Positions 11,359 to 21,176 of a stretch of 64,000 bases of DNA are shown here, one piece after another. The stretch is from Pieris napi (lineage: Eukaryota; Arthropoda; Insecta; Lepidoptera; Pieridae): contig NC_062240.1 in assembly GCF_905475465.1 (NCBI RefSeq), forward strand, positions 12,415,001-12,479,000, read 5' to 3'. A program made the position numbers and the translations under genes. Under the pieces are notes generated by a model. That model searched no databases. It worked only from the letters and a program-made list of their open reading frames with translations, and was not told the DNA's origin. Position 1 is the stretch's first letter; the number at the start of each line of letters is the position of its first letter.

Positions 11359-11661
11359 TCTAATATATAAAATTCTCGTGTCACAATAATTGCTTCCATA
11401 CTCCTCCGAAACGGCTCGACCGATTCTTATGAAATTTTTAATGCATATTCAGTAAGTCGGAGAAACGGCCAACCCCAAAATTTTTATTTTTTATTTTGGA
11501 TAAAAATTTTAATATGAGGCATTAAAAATACATACAACCCTTAATTTTCACCCCTCTACGATGAATCTCTACTTTTTATTATAGTAGATAGTTATTTTCA
11601 TTCAACAAAAAATTCTTCCTAGACATAATCATGGCAAAACAACGTTTTCCGGGTCTGCTAG
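11359..11661 (+). mobile_element. Short non-autonomous Helitron, copy 2
   Basis: Begins TCTAATATATAAAATTCTCG after an A and ends GGTCTGCTAG before a T, so it has the Helitron TC...CTAG structure in an A|T site. The first ~120 bp match copy 1 at 4990, including CATACTCCTCCGAAACGGCT; the 3' half is shorter. 303 bp, non-coding. Confidence 0.8.
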
Positions 11662-12022
11662 TATTCTTATAAACAAAGTATTACATTAATATGTTTTTCT
11701 AATAAAACTTAGGTTACATAATTACAGGTATTATTCAACTGAGGACTCTACAAAGGTAACTTAAACGTGAAACGAGACATTAAAATATTCAGGACCCTCG
11801 CAATCTAACGTAACAAGCATATATTGTTACCTACATTTATTAGAATCAACGTAAAAGGAATTTTTGAGAGCACATTACAGCTATATTGTTCTTTGAATCA
11901 ACTTTATGTATAAAGAGAACTTTGTTAAAGGCATTCTTAGCTGTTATCAATAACACAAAATGTAAATATGAAGTAAATACCTGATACACTTAGTCAACGC
12001 TTGCAGAAATTGACGTAAATAT
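11662..12022. other. No gene seen
   Basis: AT-rich spacer between a Helitron and a MITE, with nothing recognised. Confidence 0.5.
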
Positions 12023-12194
12023 CAGCCTTGCGATTCTGTTACTCACTTTTCTTTTTTTTATAAACAATAAACTACAACCACCTTTTCAGAATGCCAAATC
12101 ATAAAATGACTGGTTCACGACTGATTTGAGAGCGACCGCCAATGCGAAAACCGCTGTGTGAGTTTGAAAAGTGAGTTACAGAATCGCAGGGCTG
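12023..12194 (+). mobile_element. MITE-G copy 2
   Basis: TIRs CAGCCTTGCGATTCTGTTAC and GTTACAGAATCGCAGGGCTG match copy 1 at 2394-2556. Relative to copy 1 the main interior block (AACCGCTGTGTGAG, GACTGATTTGAGAGCGACCG) is inverted, but a ~25 bp AT-rich module containing AAACAATAAACTACAA keeps the same strand. The two copies therefore differ by an internal inversion. 172 bp, non-coding. Confidence 0.85.
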
Positions 12195-12261
12195 GTGAAA
12201 GATTATACACAAATTTAATTTTCGTAATATTTATGTATACCAAAATTTTATTGTTAAAATT

Positions 12262-12652
12262 TTTTAGAAGAGTAGAGACTTTTGGGACGTGGCGTTCAAG
12301 TGCACAGGCGCTATGGTATGGTTAGTGGACACAGTTTCCGTGCGTAGAATCATAATCGGTCCGTTGTGCGTAATTGCACATGCGCTAATTAAAGATGGCG
12401 CCTGGTAGATAGTACCGGTGACCCCAGAGCTGGTTGCTTTCCTCACTCAACGAATAAGTCTCGCAATACAGCGAGGAAATGCTGCCAGCGTTAAAGGTAC
12501 AATGCCACAGGGACCAAAGTTATTAAATTTGTTTTAATTTTATTTTTATAATTTTTTATTATTTAAATATTATCTTTTAGAATAGATAACTTGTAACACA
12601 TACTGTAGATATAGATAGCATTATGTATGATGTGGTGAGTTTAATAAAATTG
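12262..12652 (+). repeat. Rep-250, longest uninterrupted copy
   Basis: A moderately repeated block containing CCCCAGAGCTGG, CAACGAATAAG, AGGAAATGCTGCCAGCGTTA and GCCACAGGGACCAAAG, then an AT-rich 3' part with ACTGTAGATATAG and TTTAATAAAATTG. Other copies are at 20960 (minus), 37880 (minus), 47287 (minus), 51665 (plus, interrupted by LINE-B), and a 3' fragment at 33085. The AATAAA-type end hints at a retroelement 3' end, but no TIRs, pol III boxes or clear coding frame are visible, so the class is open. Confidence 0.65.
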
Positions 12653-12817
12653 TTTGCCTATAAGTAAACTCTTGTGAGTAATGTCTACACATTATAGAAT
12701 TATTAGATTATAGTTTTATTTAAATGTTTACTTGCGTAAACTAAACATTAATTACAATATATTTAACAATAATAATAATATCCCGTTTAATTATACAACT
12801 TTCTTTTTTTTTTAAAG

Positions 12818-12899
12818 TGGTACCGCTCATGGACACTCACATTGCCAAAAGGCTCGCAAGTTCGTTGCCGGCCTTTTAAGAATTGGTACCCTCTTTTAT
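12818..12899 (-). mobile_element. LINE-B 3' end, short minus-strand copy
   Basis: On the minus strand it reads AATTCTTAAAAGGCCGGCAA followed by TTTGGCAATGTGAGTGTCCA and ends near GGTACCACTTT with an A-run. It is a truncated LINE-B end abutting an RTE remnant. Confidence 0.7.
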
Positions 12900-12900
12900 A

Positions 12901-12980
12901 TGTCCATAGCTTTCTTTCTCTATTCGCTTTCTGCTAACGCTTCTATTTCTTCTATCCACCTTTTTTTGGGACGCCTTATA
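12901..12980 (-). pseudogene. RTE-type LINE fragment
   Basis: The minus strand encodes RRPKKRWIEEIEALAESE before a stop. The GRPKKRW-x-(D/E)-(D/E)-I pattern is characteristic of the RTE C-terminus. Only ~25 codons survive, directly next to a LINE-B end. Confidence 0.5.
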
Positions 12981-13584
12981 TTACCGTATATTTTGGTAGT
13001 AATTGAGCAGTGTAAATTAAAAAATATACCAAATAAAAAATGTACCTACTATTGTGTGTAAAATTAATTAAAAAAATGCAAACATGTGTCTGTCCAATCT
13101 CTAGTCAAGTTCAATGAAAAGACAGATGTACAGAAAGAAAAAGTTAAATATAAAACGTCATTATAAGCAGCAATGTGATAAAACAAAATTAAGGTTAAAC
13201 GATTGTTCGGAAGATTTATAGATTTAAGATTTTCATGTCCATTTTACGAGTAAATTTGAAAAATGCTTCACGATATTTTAGTTCGAATGCAAAGATTGAT
13301 GGTGGCGTGAAGTAGTGGACATTTAACTATTAGCAGCTCGAATGATAGATGAGTCGTTTGTCCAGTTTAACGCTGAGATGTACTGCGTTTAAGCTTCTAC
13401 GTTACGTCAAACACACAGGAGACGTGTTGCTGAATCTTATCATTCGTCACCAGAAGATAAAAGATATGTGACATGTAAAAAAGGCTGATCACCAACTCGC
13501 CTATAACAATCACAACAACTGAATATAACAATACAATATAATACGGAGCCCGGGACGATTTATTATAAAATATTGTATTCGTAC
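12981..13584. other. No gene seen
   Basis: AT-rich with a slightly less biased patch at 13300-13420; nothing recognised. Confidence 0.45.
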
Positions 13585-13910
13585 AAATCAAAAATCATTT
13601 ATTCATATAGGTAACACAATGTACACTTATGAACGTCAAAAAAGAAATATACATTAAATGCTTCTAATTTTACATTAACTGCCAGTTCTCAAATCAAGGG
13701 CGTAGAACGGAAGAGAAGAACTGGCAATAACCTCTCCGCCACTCTTTTTAATCGCCAAGATTTTTGTTTGGCACAACTTGTGTGAGGAGCTGCAACCATT
13801 ACACCATATTCCACATGACATCTTAAGTAATAAATAATAATAAAATAAATTAAAAACAAAGTTTTATCCTCTATCAGCAGGAGGCCTGGTGAAATAGAAG
13901 CACGCACTTA
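13585..13910 (-). repeat. Tail-D, long copy
   Basis: Minus-strand copy of the Tail-D family, extended to ~320 bp and nearly collinear with 28885-29190. It shares GCACGCACTT/GTGCGTGC, the CTCTATCAGCAGGAGGC block, CATATTCCACATGACATCTTAAG, GCCACTCTTTTTAATCGCC and GGGCGTAGA. Open frames across it have no recognisable domain; I read it as the 3' part of a retroelement. Confidence 0.65.
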
Positions 13911-15179
13911 CATTCTCGTGGGAACAACATGCAAAAAAATATTCGAAATAACTAACATCACCGCATACACGAATTCAAATACGCCAAGTCACCACAATTG
14001 CACCCGTTCACGTCTACTATAGTTGAAGTGTAACCGATGTCATCATATTTTATCTACAAAAAACTTCATTATTGATTTGATTCAAACCAATAATGTCGAA
14101 AAAAATAAATATATAATATCGCTACTGTGAACTCAGTCTGCGAACTTATAAGATGTCGATTGTGTTGGAGATTCAGTAAGCGCAACGTCCTTAACGGGTA
14201 TCTGTGCAACAGACTGGTTCGCAAACAACCTTGGCCGTCGCCATCGCACATATGCCCTAGGTAAAACCCGGGTACTTGAAGTAGATAGTACATTTATTTA
14301 TTTATTTTCTATTCTTACAGTAATTTAATACTAATACAGTCAAAACCATTTACGACGACATCGTTTAGAACAACATACCGGTTATATTGACCAAAACCAA
14401 AGTTTCCGGCTGAATTCTATTCAATTAGATACTTAATAACAATGACTATCGGTTTTTACGACCAAATATGAGTAGTCCCTTCGAAGTTATAATAGATTTT
14501 GATTGTACAATAGAAAACTTATTAATATAAAAATTAAACTAAGTACATAATAAACAAATGCAAAAAAACATAAAACCTAAACCTTTTTATAAATAATGCA
14601 ATTCTTGTGAATTCAGCCAGTGCAACTTTATCCGATATATGATTCCATTGAATCATAGTTTTGACCAATGTTACATTCAACTCGTCAGTAGACGCCAAAG
14701 ATTTTGTAAATGACAATATTTTATGCACTAAAAAGATTTCAGATTACCTGTAAACTGTAGCTTATATTTTCCGTCTGTTAATACCTTAACATTCTGCCAT
14801 TTGTAAGAGATTTACACGCTTTATCATGCGCTCTTTGTTCCGTTTGGCTTTGCGTCCGCCTTTTGATATACAGGCCATTTGGAAGTGCATCCCAGATGTT
14901 TTCCAGCATTGATGTCTACGTTATCGTATTATACATTCTCTCTGATACGCTCACCCTGTATACGGGAGCAAGGAAAACATATGACGATGGAATGAAAGAG
15001 TAACTTTAAATTTTTAGCGTTATTTTTTATTGTTTCTGTTAGTAAACGTTACGATGTGATATGAGAAAAAAATAGAACCGAAGAACGGAATCCCATTTAC
15101 AAAATCAAAAAGTGTTTTTATTTATATAGACAATGCATTATAATGTGTAAAATGTGGGAACTGTTTTAAATAAAAAAAT
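13911..15179. other. No gene seen
   Basis: About 1.3 kb of AT-rich sequence before LINE-A. Short open frames at 14069-14293 and 14534-14728 (minus) have no recognised features. Confidence 0.45.
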
Positions 15180-15587
15180 CCAGTCAGGTCTCTTCATCAA
15201 ACATAAGGCCCTATCCCAGCACGATTGCTGTGTCAGTGTCACCTCTCCCCTCCGGACCGCGGAAGCGCTTGGACGTGTCCACTGTGTTGAGTTTTGTGAG
15301 AAATTTAAATTTAAAATCTTAAATTAAAATACTAAATTGAACTATTTGGACTTTTGTGGTTTTGAACCCGTGCCTCTTCTTGGATAAGCTGTGAGGTGAG
15401 CGCTGTAGTTTGCCATTACACCAAACGGTTGAGTGCCGGCGAGTCGAAATTCTACATCACATTCGGCTAATGACATTCGAATGATGTGATTTGCTACGGT
15501 ACTACAAAGCTGTTATACCTGCTACGTTCAACTGGTGCGATTGTCTATTGTTGCTTTGCGATATTGAACTCTGGGTTCATTGAAGAT

Positions 15588-16577
15588 ATGCCCAATATCC
15601 AACACTCACCCCCTCGTAACACTTCTGTGATGTCTTGTTCCCGATCGGAGTCTGATCTTTCGAAGTCTCCGATGACGAGTGCGGGCTGTATTGCCAAGGG
15701 TGACTCCAATATAACAACGCGCTCCAAGCGACAACGAATGGAGACCTCTTCCCCGAATGCTCATTCTAGTTCCGAAAGTAGCGACTTAAGAGCGGATGTC
15801 CTGAAAATGCTTTCTGAATGGAGAGAGGATCAAGAACGAAACCTACGTGAATGGAAGTCCACTCTAAATGACACCTTAAACAAATTATTTTCTGAATTAT
15901 CCAATATAAAAACTGAATTCCAGGAAATAAAGAAGTCTAACTCAGAAATAGAAAAAGGAATAGAATTTATTAACAAGTTTCAGGAGGAGACCAATGACAG
16001 AGTAAAGGAAATTGAAACTAACCAAAAAAATAATAAAAATGCCATAAAAAACTTAGAATCGCATATCCAGGATATACAGTTTCGTACAAGAGATGCAACT
16101 TTGGAGATTCGCAATATCCCGATTTCTGAAAACGAAAAGTTTGACAACTTACTCTCGACCCTTTCTGTCATCGGCAAAGCTGTGGATGTCGATATAAATA
16201 GGAGTGTTGTACGTGACTTGTATCGGCTGCCGGGTAGACCAGGAGTATCAAGACCTGTTGTTGTTGAATTTACGAGTGTTAATGCTAAAAATGATTTATT
16301 GACTAAGCTGCGAAACTTTAACAAAGGAAGGCCGGTTTCTGAGAAGCTCAATACTCATACTATCGGTTTGCCAGGAATAAAGACTCCACTTTACATTGAC
16401 GAACATCTAGGTCCATCTCAAAGAAAACTTATGTTTGAAACCCGTCAATTTGCCAAGAAACATAACTACTCGTGCTGGCATTCAAATGGAAGAATACTTT
16501 TGCGTAAGGATTCGACTGGTAGACTGATTTTAATCCAATCAGAAAAATGCTTATCTCAGCTGGCAAAGGAATCATGA
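15588..16577 (+). CDS. LINE-A ORF1: coiled-coil / FP25K-like domain protein
   Basis: ORF1 proteins of this LINE type bind element RNA and form the ribonucleoprotein used in retrotransposition. The frame is open from 15486, but the ATG at 15588 is the more likely start because the first 34 codons of the longer frame look like translated 5' UTR; this leaves 329 residues. A Ser-rich, basic N-terminal region is followed by a charged coiled-coil segment (about residues 100-200 of the longer frame). The C-terminal region (about 205-350) carries IRNIPISENE, DLYRLPGRPG, PLYIDEHLGPSQRKL, NGRILLRKD. This resembles the FP protein C-terminal domain shared by baculovirus FP25K and many insect LINE ORF1s. 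There is no CCHC knuckle or PHD finger. Family assignment rests on motif resemblance only. Confidence 0.8.
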   Translation: MPNIQHSPPRNTSVMSCSRSESDLSKSPMTSAGCIAKGDSNITTRSKRQRMETSSPNAHSSSESSDLRADVLKMLSEWREDQERNLREWKSTLNDTLNKLFSELSNIKTEFQEIKKSNSEIEKGIEFINKFQEETNDRVKEIETNQKNNKNAIKNLESHIQDIQFRTRDATLEIRNIPISENEKFDNLLSTLSVIGKAVDVDINRSVVRDLYRLPGRPGVSRPVVVEFTSVNAKNDLLTKLRNFNKGRPVSEKLNTHTIGLPGIKTPLYIDEHLGPSQRKLMFETRQFAKKHNYSCWHSNGRILLRKDSTGRLILIQSEKCLSQLAKES

Positions 16578-17094
16578 CTCATTGCATGTAACTGCTTTCT
16601 CATTAACCTATATTGCCAATTAACTGTATATTGTTATTTATTTCTATTGATTTACTTTAGTCTTGCTAGTAATAAAATTACCTTAGTCAATTTTTTCATG
16701 TTAAGTTCTCGTTTAGTCTATAATGTATTTTCGTTTGAATTTGTATTTGCTCTTACACTTATTTTAACCTATATTCACACACTCACTGAAATTATACATC
16801 ACTTGCACTCAATTTATACAAAGTGTACTCATAGAAAGAATGTAACTGTTAACAACAATCTCAGTCTGTTTTCGTGCCGTGTGTATGTGTATTGTGTTGG
16901 TCTCATTTGTGTGTCGTTGTCCCCGGGATTGTGGAATCCTCGTAGGGTTGTGCTGTACCGCGTGCCTTTTTGTCTTACCATAGTTGCGGACTCAATAAAT
17001 AAAATTCGATAAAACTAATGCAATTATAAATGATATCGATAAACTTGATGTTGCACAATCTTCTCTTTGTGACATAGAGGACTGCCAGAGACTT
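16578..17094. other. LINE-A inter-ORF region
   Basis: The spacer between ORF1 and ORF2 holds a 121-codon open frame (16647-17012) that is low-complexity and hydrophobic with no known domain; I do not support it as a gene. Just upstream of the ORF2 ATG the ORF2 frame stays open for about 30 codons without an ATG and reads like coding sequence (NDIDKLDVAQSSLCDIEDCQ). ORF2 may therefore have had a longer N-terminus, or may be entered by re-initiation. Confidence 0.5.
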
Positions 17095-19920
17095 ATGAAC
17101 TGCCCGAATAAGTGTCTAAAAATTATCCATCAAAACATTCGTAGTATAAATCGTAACTTTTCTGATTTTCAAACCTTATTGTTTAGATCCAGGACTGATT
17201 GGGACTTAATTATCTTAACGGAATGTTGGCTGCATAATAATCGTAACTTACCATCTCTTGAGGGATACAACTCTGCTCTAACCGAGAAAAACTTCACACA
17301 GAATGAAGGAGTTGTAGTATTTTACAAAAAACATTTGAAATTAGTTATATCCGAGCCTGACCTTTGTGATGCCAACTGTTTACTGATTAACCTTGAGGAT
17401 AATGTAACACTAATTGCAGTATATAGACCACCTGGTTACAAAGATGTTCAACGGTTTTTGGTATCTCTTGACAAACTTCTTTCTGAGATTAGTAGTCCAC
17501 ATAAAGTTCTGATAGGTGATATCAATATTGATATATTGGATAACAATAAGGATGTTAATTCTTCAACGTACTTGAATATGTTGGCTTCTCACGGTTTATT
17601 GCCAGCCCACATATTTCCAACTCATGGCAGGACTTGTCTTGACCATGTAATACTAAAATGTTCTTATCGCGTCTTTTGTTATGTTGCTGAAACCTCAGTC
17701 ACGGATCACGACACTTTAATTCTGAAACTTGAACGTAGCACTACGACTGACAAATACTCATCTCTGAAAAAGATTGATTACCCGTCTTTGGACGATGCTA
17801 TGAAGAACTTAAATCTAAGCCTTGTATATAAAATGACTGATCCCAATGAGGCAACAGCATTTCTTCTGACTGCGCTTGACACTGTAATTAAAGCAAATAC
17901 GAAAACTTTAACCATCCCAAATCGTAACAGGATCAAGAAGCCTTGGATGACTGCAGGTCTACTAAGATGTGTAAAGCATCGTGACAAACTACATCAAAAA
18001 TCAAGAAAAAATCCTAGTAACGAAATATTAACGTTAACTTACAAGAGGTATAGAAATTTTTGCAACTCACTTTTAAAAAATATTAAAAATACTTATGAGA
18101 GCAACCGCCTACTTAAAGCTGCTAAGACTAATACAAAAGTTCTCTGGGACACTATCAAACAACTAACCTACTCTAACAATACAACTAGCACTGCACTTGA
18201 ATTGGTCTCTCCACTGGACCCGATGGTCTCAGTCAACAACATTAATAAATATTTCGTTTCTATCGGGAAAGATATTGCCGAAAAATCATATTCTAATAGC
18301 TCTTATAAAAAACCATCAATCAATCCTACACTGTCCTCATTCGTCATGCTACCTACTGATGAAGTTGAAGTTCAATCTCTTATCTTGCAACTGAAGAAGG
18401 ACGGTGCTGCGGGCAGAGATAATATTTCTGGAGCCTTTCTCAAACGTTATCATGAAATCTTAGTCCCTCCACTTACATATATATTTAATTTGATTCTTTC
18501 TACTGGGATCTTTCCGGACCTATTCAAGCTAGCTGAAGTAATTCCGGTTTTTAAAGGTGGTAATAGAGATTGTGTCGGTAACTACCGACCTATTTCTAAA
18601 CTATTTACCCTATCCAAAATCATTGAGAAATTGATAAACAAACGCCTCATCGATTATTTAGAAAGTAATAACCTACTCTCCAGCTCACAGTTTGGATTCA
18701 GACCGGGTTCATCAACAAGCGACGCAGTTCATCAATTAACTGATCATATTGTTACAAAACTAAATAAGAAAAATAAAATTTTAGCTGTATTTTTGGACAT
18801 TGCAAAAGCTTTTGACGCGGTCGCTGGTCCTATTCTGCTGGATAAATTGGAGGCTTTGGGTATACGTGGTTTGCAGCTTAAACTATTTGAAAGCTACTTG
18901 AGTGATAGACAGCAAAGAGTAAGGGTGGGCAACATTGTTAGTGACGATTTGCCGATACGCTATGGTGTGCCACAGGGTAGTGTTTTAGGTCCGACACTGT
19001 TTCTGGCATTTATCAATGATCTTTGTGACCTCCAGTTACAAAATGGTAAAATAATAACATTTGCAGATGATACTGCACTTGTGTTTCATGGTGATAGCTG
19101 GAAAGATACTGTCGACATTGCTCAAAGAGGATTCGACGTTGTTAACAAATGGCTCAGAATGAATGCCCTAACTATCAATGTCAATAAAACTAAATGTATA
19201 CCGTTCTATATAAAAACTCCTGGTTCTAGTACTAACCTTGGTTTAACTGCTCATGTATGTTCTGATACTGATTCTTGTGACTGTCAAAAGATCTTTGTTG
19301 CCAACAATACTAAGTATCTAGGTGTCGTTGTTGATAGCACGCTAAATTTTAACTACCACATTGACCTGCTACTATCGCGAACTCGGAAACTTATCTTCAC
19401 CTTTAAGAATCTCCGTAATATTGCTGAAAAATCGATAATTAAAGTGGTTTATCAATCCCTCTGCCAATCCGTTTTAAGCTATTGTGTTACTGTCTGGGGA
19501 GGGGCTTGTAAAACTAATCTTATAAAACTGGAGAGGGCTCAGCGTGCGTTATTGAAAGTAAGTTATTCTAAACCATTTTTTTACCCTACCAAAGATCTAT
19601 ATCTTTTATCTGACGTGTTGAGTGTTCGTCAACTATTTATACTGAACACTGTGCTCAAACAACACTCCATAACTCGCTATGATCCTTCTTTGAATGACAA
19701 CAAACGATGCAAATATAAAGTCTGCACCTCAGATACCCGTTGGTCCACAGCTTTCTCAAGAAGGTTTTTTGGTTTTATGGGCTGTCACCTATATAACAAG
19801 ATAAACAGGTTGATCAACATATATCCGCTTACTAAATATGAGTGTAAAAAAGCTACAGTCAAATGGCTTAAAAATCTAGACTACGAGGGGACTGAGAAGT
19901 TGTTAGTAGTCCTCAGCTAA
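17095..19920 (+). CDS. LINE-A ORF2: AP-endonuclease / reverse transcriptase
   Basis: A 941-residue polyprotein for target-primed reverse transcription. The N-terminal apurinic-like endonuclease (about residues 8-215) has HQNIRSI (N14), LTECWL (E43), VYRPPG, LIGDINIDI (D142, N144) and VTDHDTLI (D204-H205), so all catalytic positions are present. The reverse transcriptase (about 425-700) has LKKDGAAGRDNISGAFLK, AEVIPVFKGGNRDCVGNYRP, LDIAKAFD (D568, D574), YGVPQGSVLGP and FADD (D658-D659). The C-terminal part includes KYLGVVVDSTLNFNYHI and the LSYCVTVWGG/QRALLKV thumb-like segment typical of this superfamily. No RNase H domain is evident. No stop or frameshift interrupts it, and the length is normal for the family. 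ATG 17095 is the first in frame after an upstream stop. Confidence 0.9.
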   Translation: MNCPNKCLKIIHQNIRSINRNFSDFQTLLFRSRTDWDLIILTECWLHNNRNLPSLEGYNSALTEKNFTQNEGVVVFYKKHLKLVISEPDLCDANCLLINLEDNVTLIAVYRPPGYKDVQRFLVSLDKLLSEISSPHKVLIGDINIDILDNNKDVNSSTYLNMLASHGLLPAHIFPTHGRTCLDHVILKCSYRVFCYVAETSVTDHDTLILKLERSTTTDKYSSLKKIDYPSLDDAMKNLNLSLVYKMTDPNEATAFLLTALDTVIKANTKTLTIPNRNRIKKPWMTAGLLRCVKHRDKLHQKSRKNPSNEILTLTYKRYRNFCNSLLKNIKNTYESNRLLKAAKTNTKVLWDTIKQLTYSNNTTSTALELVSPLDPMVSVNNINKYFVSIGKDIAEKSYSNSSYKKPSINPTLSSFVMLPTDEVEVQSLILQLKKDGAAGRDNISGAFLKRYHEILVPPLTYIFNLILSTGIFPDLFKLAEVIPVFKGGNRDCVGNYRPISKLFTLSKIIEKLINKRLIDYLESNNLLSSSQFGFRPGSSTSDAVHQLTDHIVTKLNKKNKILAVFLDIAKAFDAVAGPILLDKLEALGIRGLQLKLFESYLSDRQQRVRVGNIVSDDLPIRYGVPQGSVLGPTLFLAFINDLCDLQLQNGKIITFADDTALVFHGDSWKDTVDIAQRGFDVVNKWLRMNALTINVNKTKCIPFYIKTPGSSTNLGLTAHVCSDTDSCDCQKIFVANNTKYLGVVVDSTLNFNYHIDLLLSRTRKLIFTFKNLRNIAEKSIIKVVYQSLCQSVLSYCVTVWGGACKTNLIKLERAQRALLKVSYSKPFFYPTKDLYLLSDVLSVRQLFILNTVLKQHSITRYDPSLNDNKRCKYKVCTSDTRWSTAFSRRFFGFMGCHLYNKINRLINIYPLTKYECKKATVKWLKNLDYEGTEKLLVVLS

Positions 19921-20303
19921 TACCTAACACTAACACGTTATGTATACGAGTACATAGGTACACTATCACCCATGCTCATATATGCTTCACTAAGACATAT
20001 ATACACTAAGTCATAAATTCACTAACACATACATACATTAACACTTACATACACTAAACCATACATGCACCATCACATACACCCACTTAAATGTGAGTAT
20101 ATTTGTAATATTTGTAATAGTTTCTCGATCAAATTGATGTACCTACTTAAATTCCATTCGGTCCGGATGCGGAGGGACTGGCAATCTGTAATACAGGTAT
20201 CCTAGTACAGTCGCCAGTCTCTCACACAGATTTTGCCTGTTAATGCTGAAATTTGTATTTTGTGTCTGTATTTTTTTTGTGTGAGAGAAAACAAATAAAT
20301 ATT

Positions 20304-20323
20304 TTATTATTATTATTATTATT
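20304..20323 (+). repeat. (TTA)n tail of LINE-A
   Basis: Six to seven TTA/ATT units right after GAGAGAAAACAAATAAATAT mark the 3' end of LINE-A. Simple-repeat tails of this kind replace poly(A) in CR1-like elements. Confidence 0.8.
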
Positions 20324-20368
20324 TAGTGTCTATTAATAGTTTTTTATAGATAGAGAACTGTAAGAAGT

Positions 20369-20401
20369 GTTATTGGACATTTAAATTAAATGTCCAATAA
20401 C
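20369..20401. repeat. 33-bp perfect palindrome next to LINE-A tail
   Basis: Arms GTTATTGGACATTTA (20369-20383) and its exact inverse (20387-20401) surround a three-base centre. It lies 45 bp after the LINE-A tail. Confidence 0.85.
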
Positions 20402-20957
20402 ATAAGAACAATTATATAGTATTAACAAACAAAAAAATGGTAGGTCCATTAATGTGGCAGTAAGCCATGTTAATGTTAAAACTTCATTTTTCAGTTTAAT
20501 AAACAATATGAAAAATTATGAAGAGATTTTTAGCCTTCTTTCATATATCTACCATTACATGTTATCTAGAAAAAATATTGCCTATGATGAATTTTTCGAA
20601 AGTAGTTTTTCCTATAGTGCATAATACCTGTGCTTATACCTTGTTTTAACGAAATAAATTCTAGTTAGTGAAATTCATCTTTTAAACAATTGAAGTCGTA
20701 AAGAGTCTTGTCACGTTTGGCAGACCCGCTGGGGAGAGTAACTTTGTGATTTCTTCCAACTTCAGATCAAATCTTCCACAAATCCGCAGGGATAACGACC
20801 CTGCTGATTATATTATAGAAAACACTTTAATAGAATACATGAATACTGGCAAATGTTTAAACAAAATTATAAAAGAATTTTACGAACTTTTTTTATAGAT
20901 TATCGATTTCCAATAGAGAAATATACATTATGTATAATATTCTTACCCTATAGTACA
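20402..20957. other. No gene seen
   Basis: AT-rich; nothing recognised. Confidence 0.45.
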
Positions 20958-21176
20958 AATAATAATAATTAAAAATAAATAGAAAATTAAAACAAATATA
21001 AATGGTCCCTGTGGCTGTGTACCTTTAACGCTGGCAGCATTTCCTTTCTATATTGCGATACTTATTCGTTGAGCGAAGAAAGCACCAGCTCTGGGCTCTC
21101 TGGTACTTACTATCTACCATGCGCCAACTTTAATTAGCGTCTGTGCACTTATACTGTGTCTCTACTCCAAAAGGAA
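20958..21176 (-). repeat. Rep-250, minus-strand copy
   Basis: Reads GGTCCCTGTGGCTG, CTTTAACGCTGGCAGCATTTC, TTCGTTGAGCG, CACCAGCTCTGGG on the plus strand, the inverse of the copy at 12262. Its AT-rich end (TAGAAAATTAAAACAAATAT) matches the sequences flanking LINE-B. Confidence 0.7.

Larger units (their letters stand above)
15180..20323 (+). mobile_element. LINE-A: near full-length two-ORF non-LTR retrotransposon
   Basis: About 5.1 kb: a GC-richer 5' UTR (about 15190-15587), ORF1 (15588-16577), a ~517 bp inter-ORF region, ORF2 (17095-19920), a 380 bp 3' UTR and a terminal (TTA)n microsatellite at 20304-20323 instead of poly(A). ORF1 with an FP25K-like C-terminal domain, an AP-endonuclease plus reverse transcriptase ORF2, and a simple-repeat tail point to the CR1/Daphne-like side of the jockey superfamily. 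Both ORFs are open with no frameshift, so the insertion is young. The 5' boundary is approximate and I could not define a target-site duplication. Confidence 0.85.

Noticed and set aside
16647..17012. 121-codon open frame between ORF1 and ORF2 of LINE-A as a third protein
   Set aside because: Low-complexity hydrophobic translation, no known domain, and a position matching an inter-ORF spacer; no evidence of selection.
20700..20815. Possible rRNA fragment (GGGATAACGACCCTG-like text)
   Set aside because: Only a short local resemblance; the flanking sequence does not continue as rRNA.
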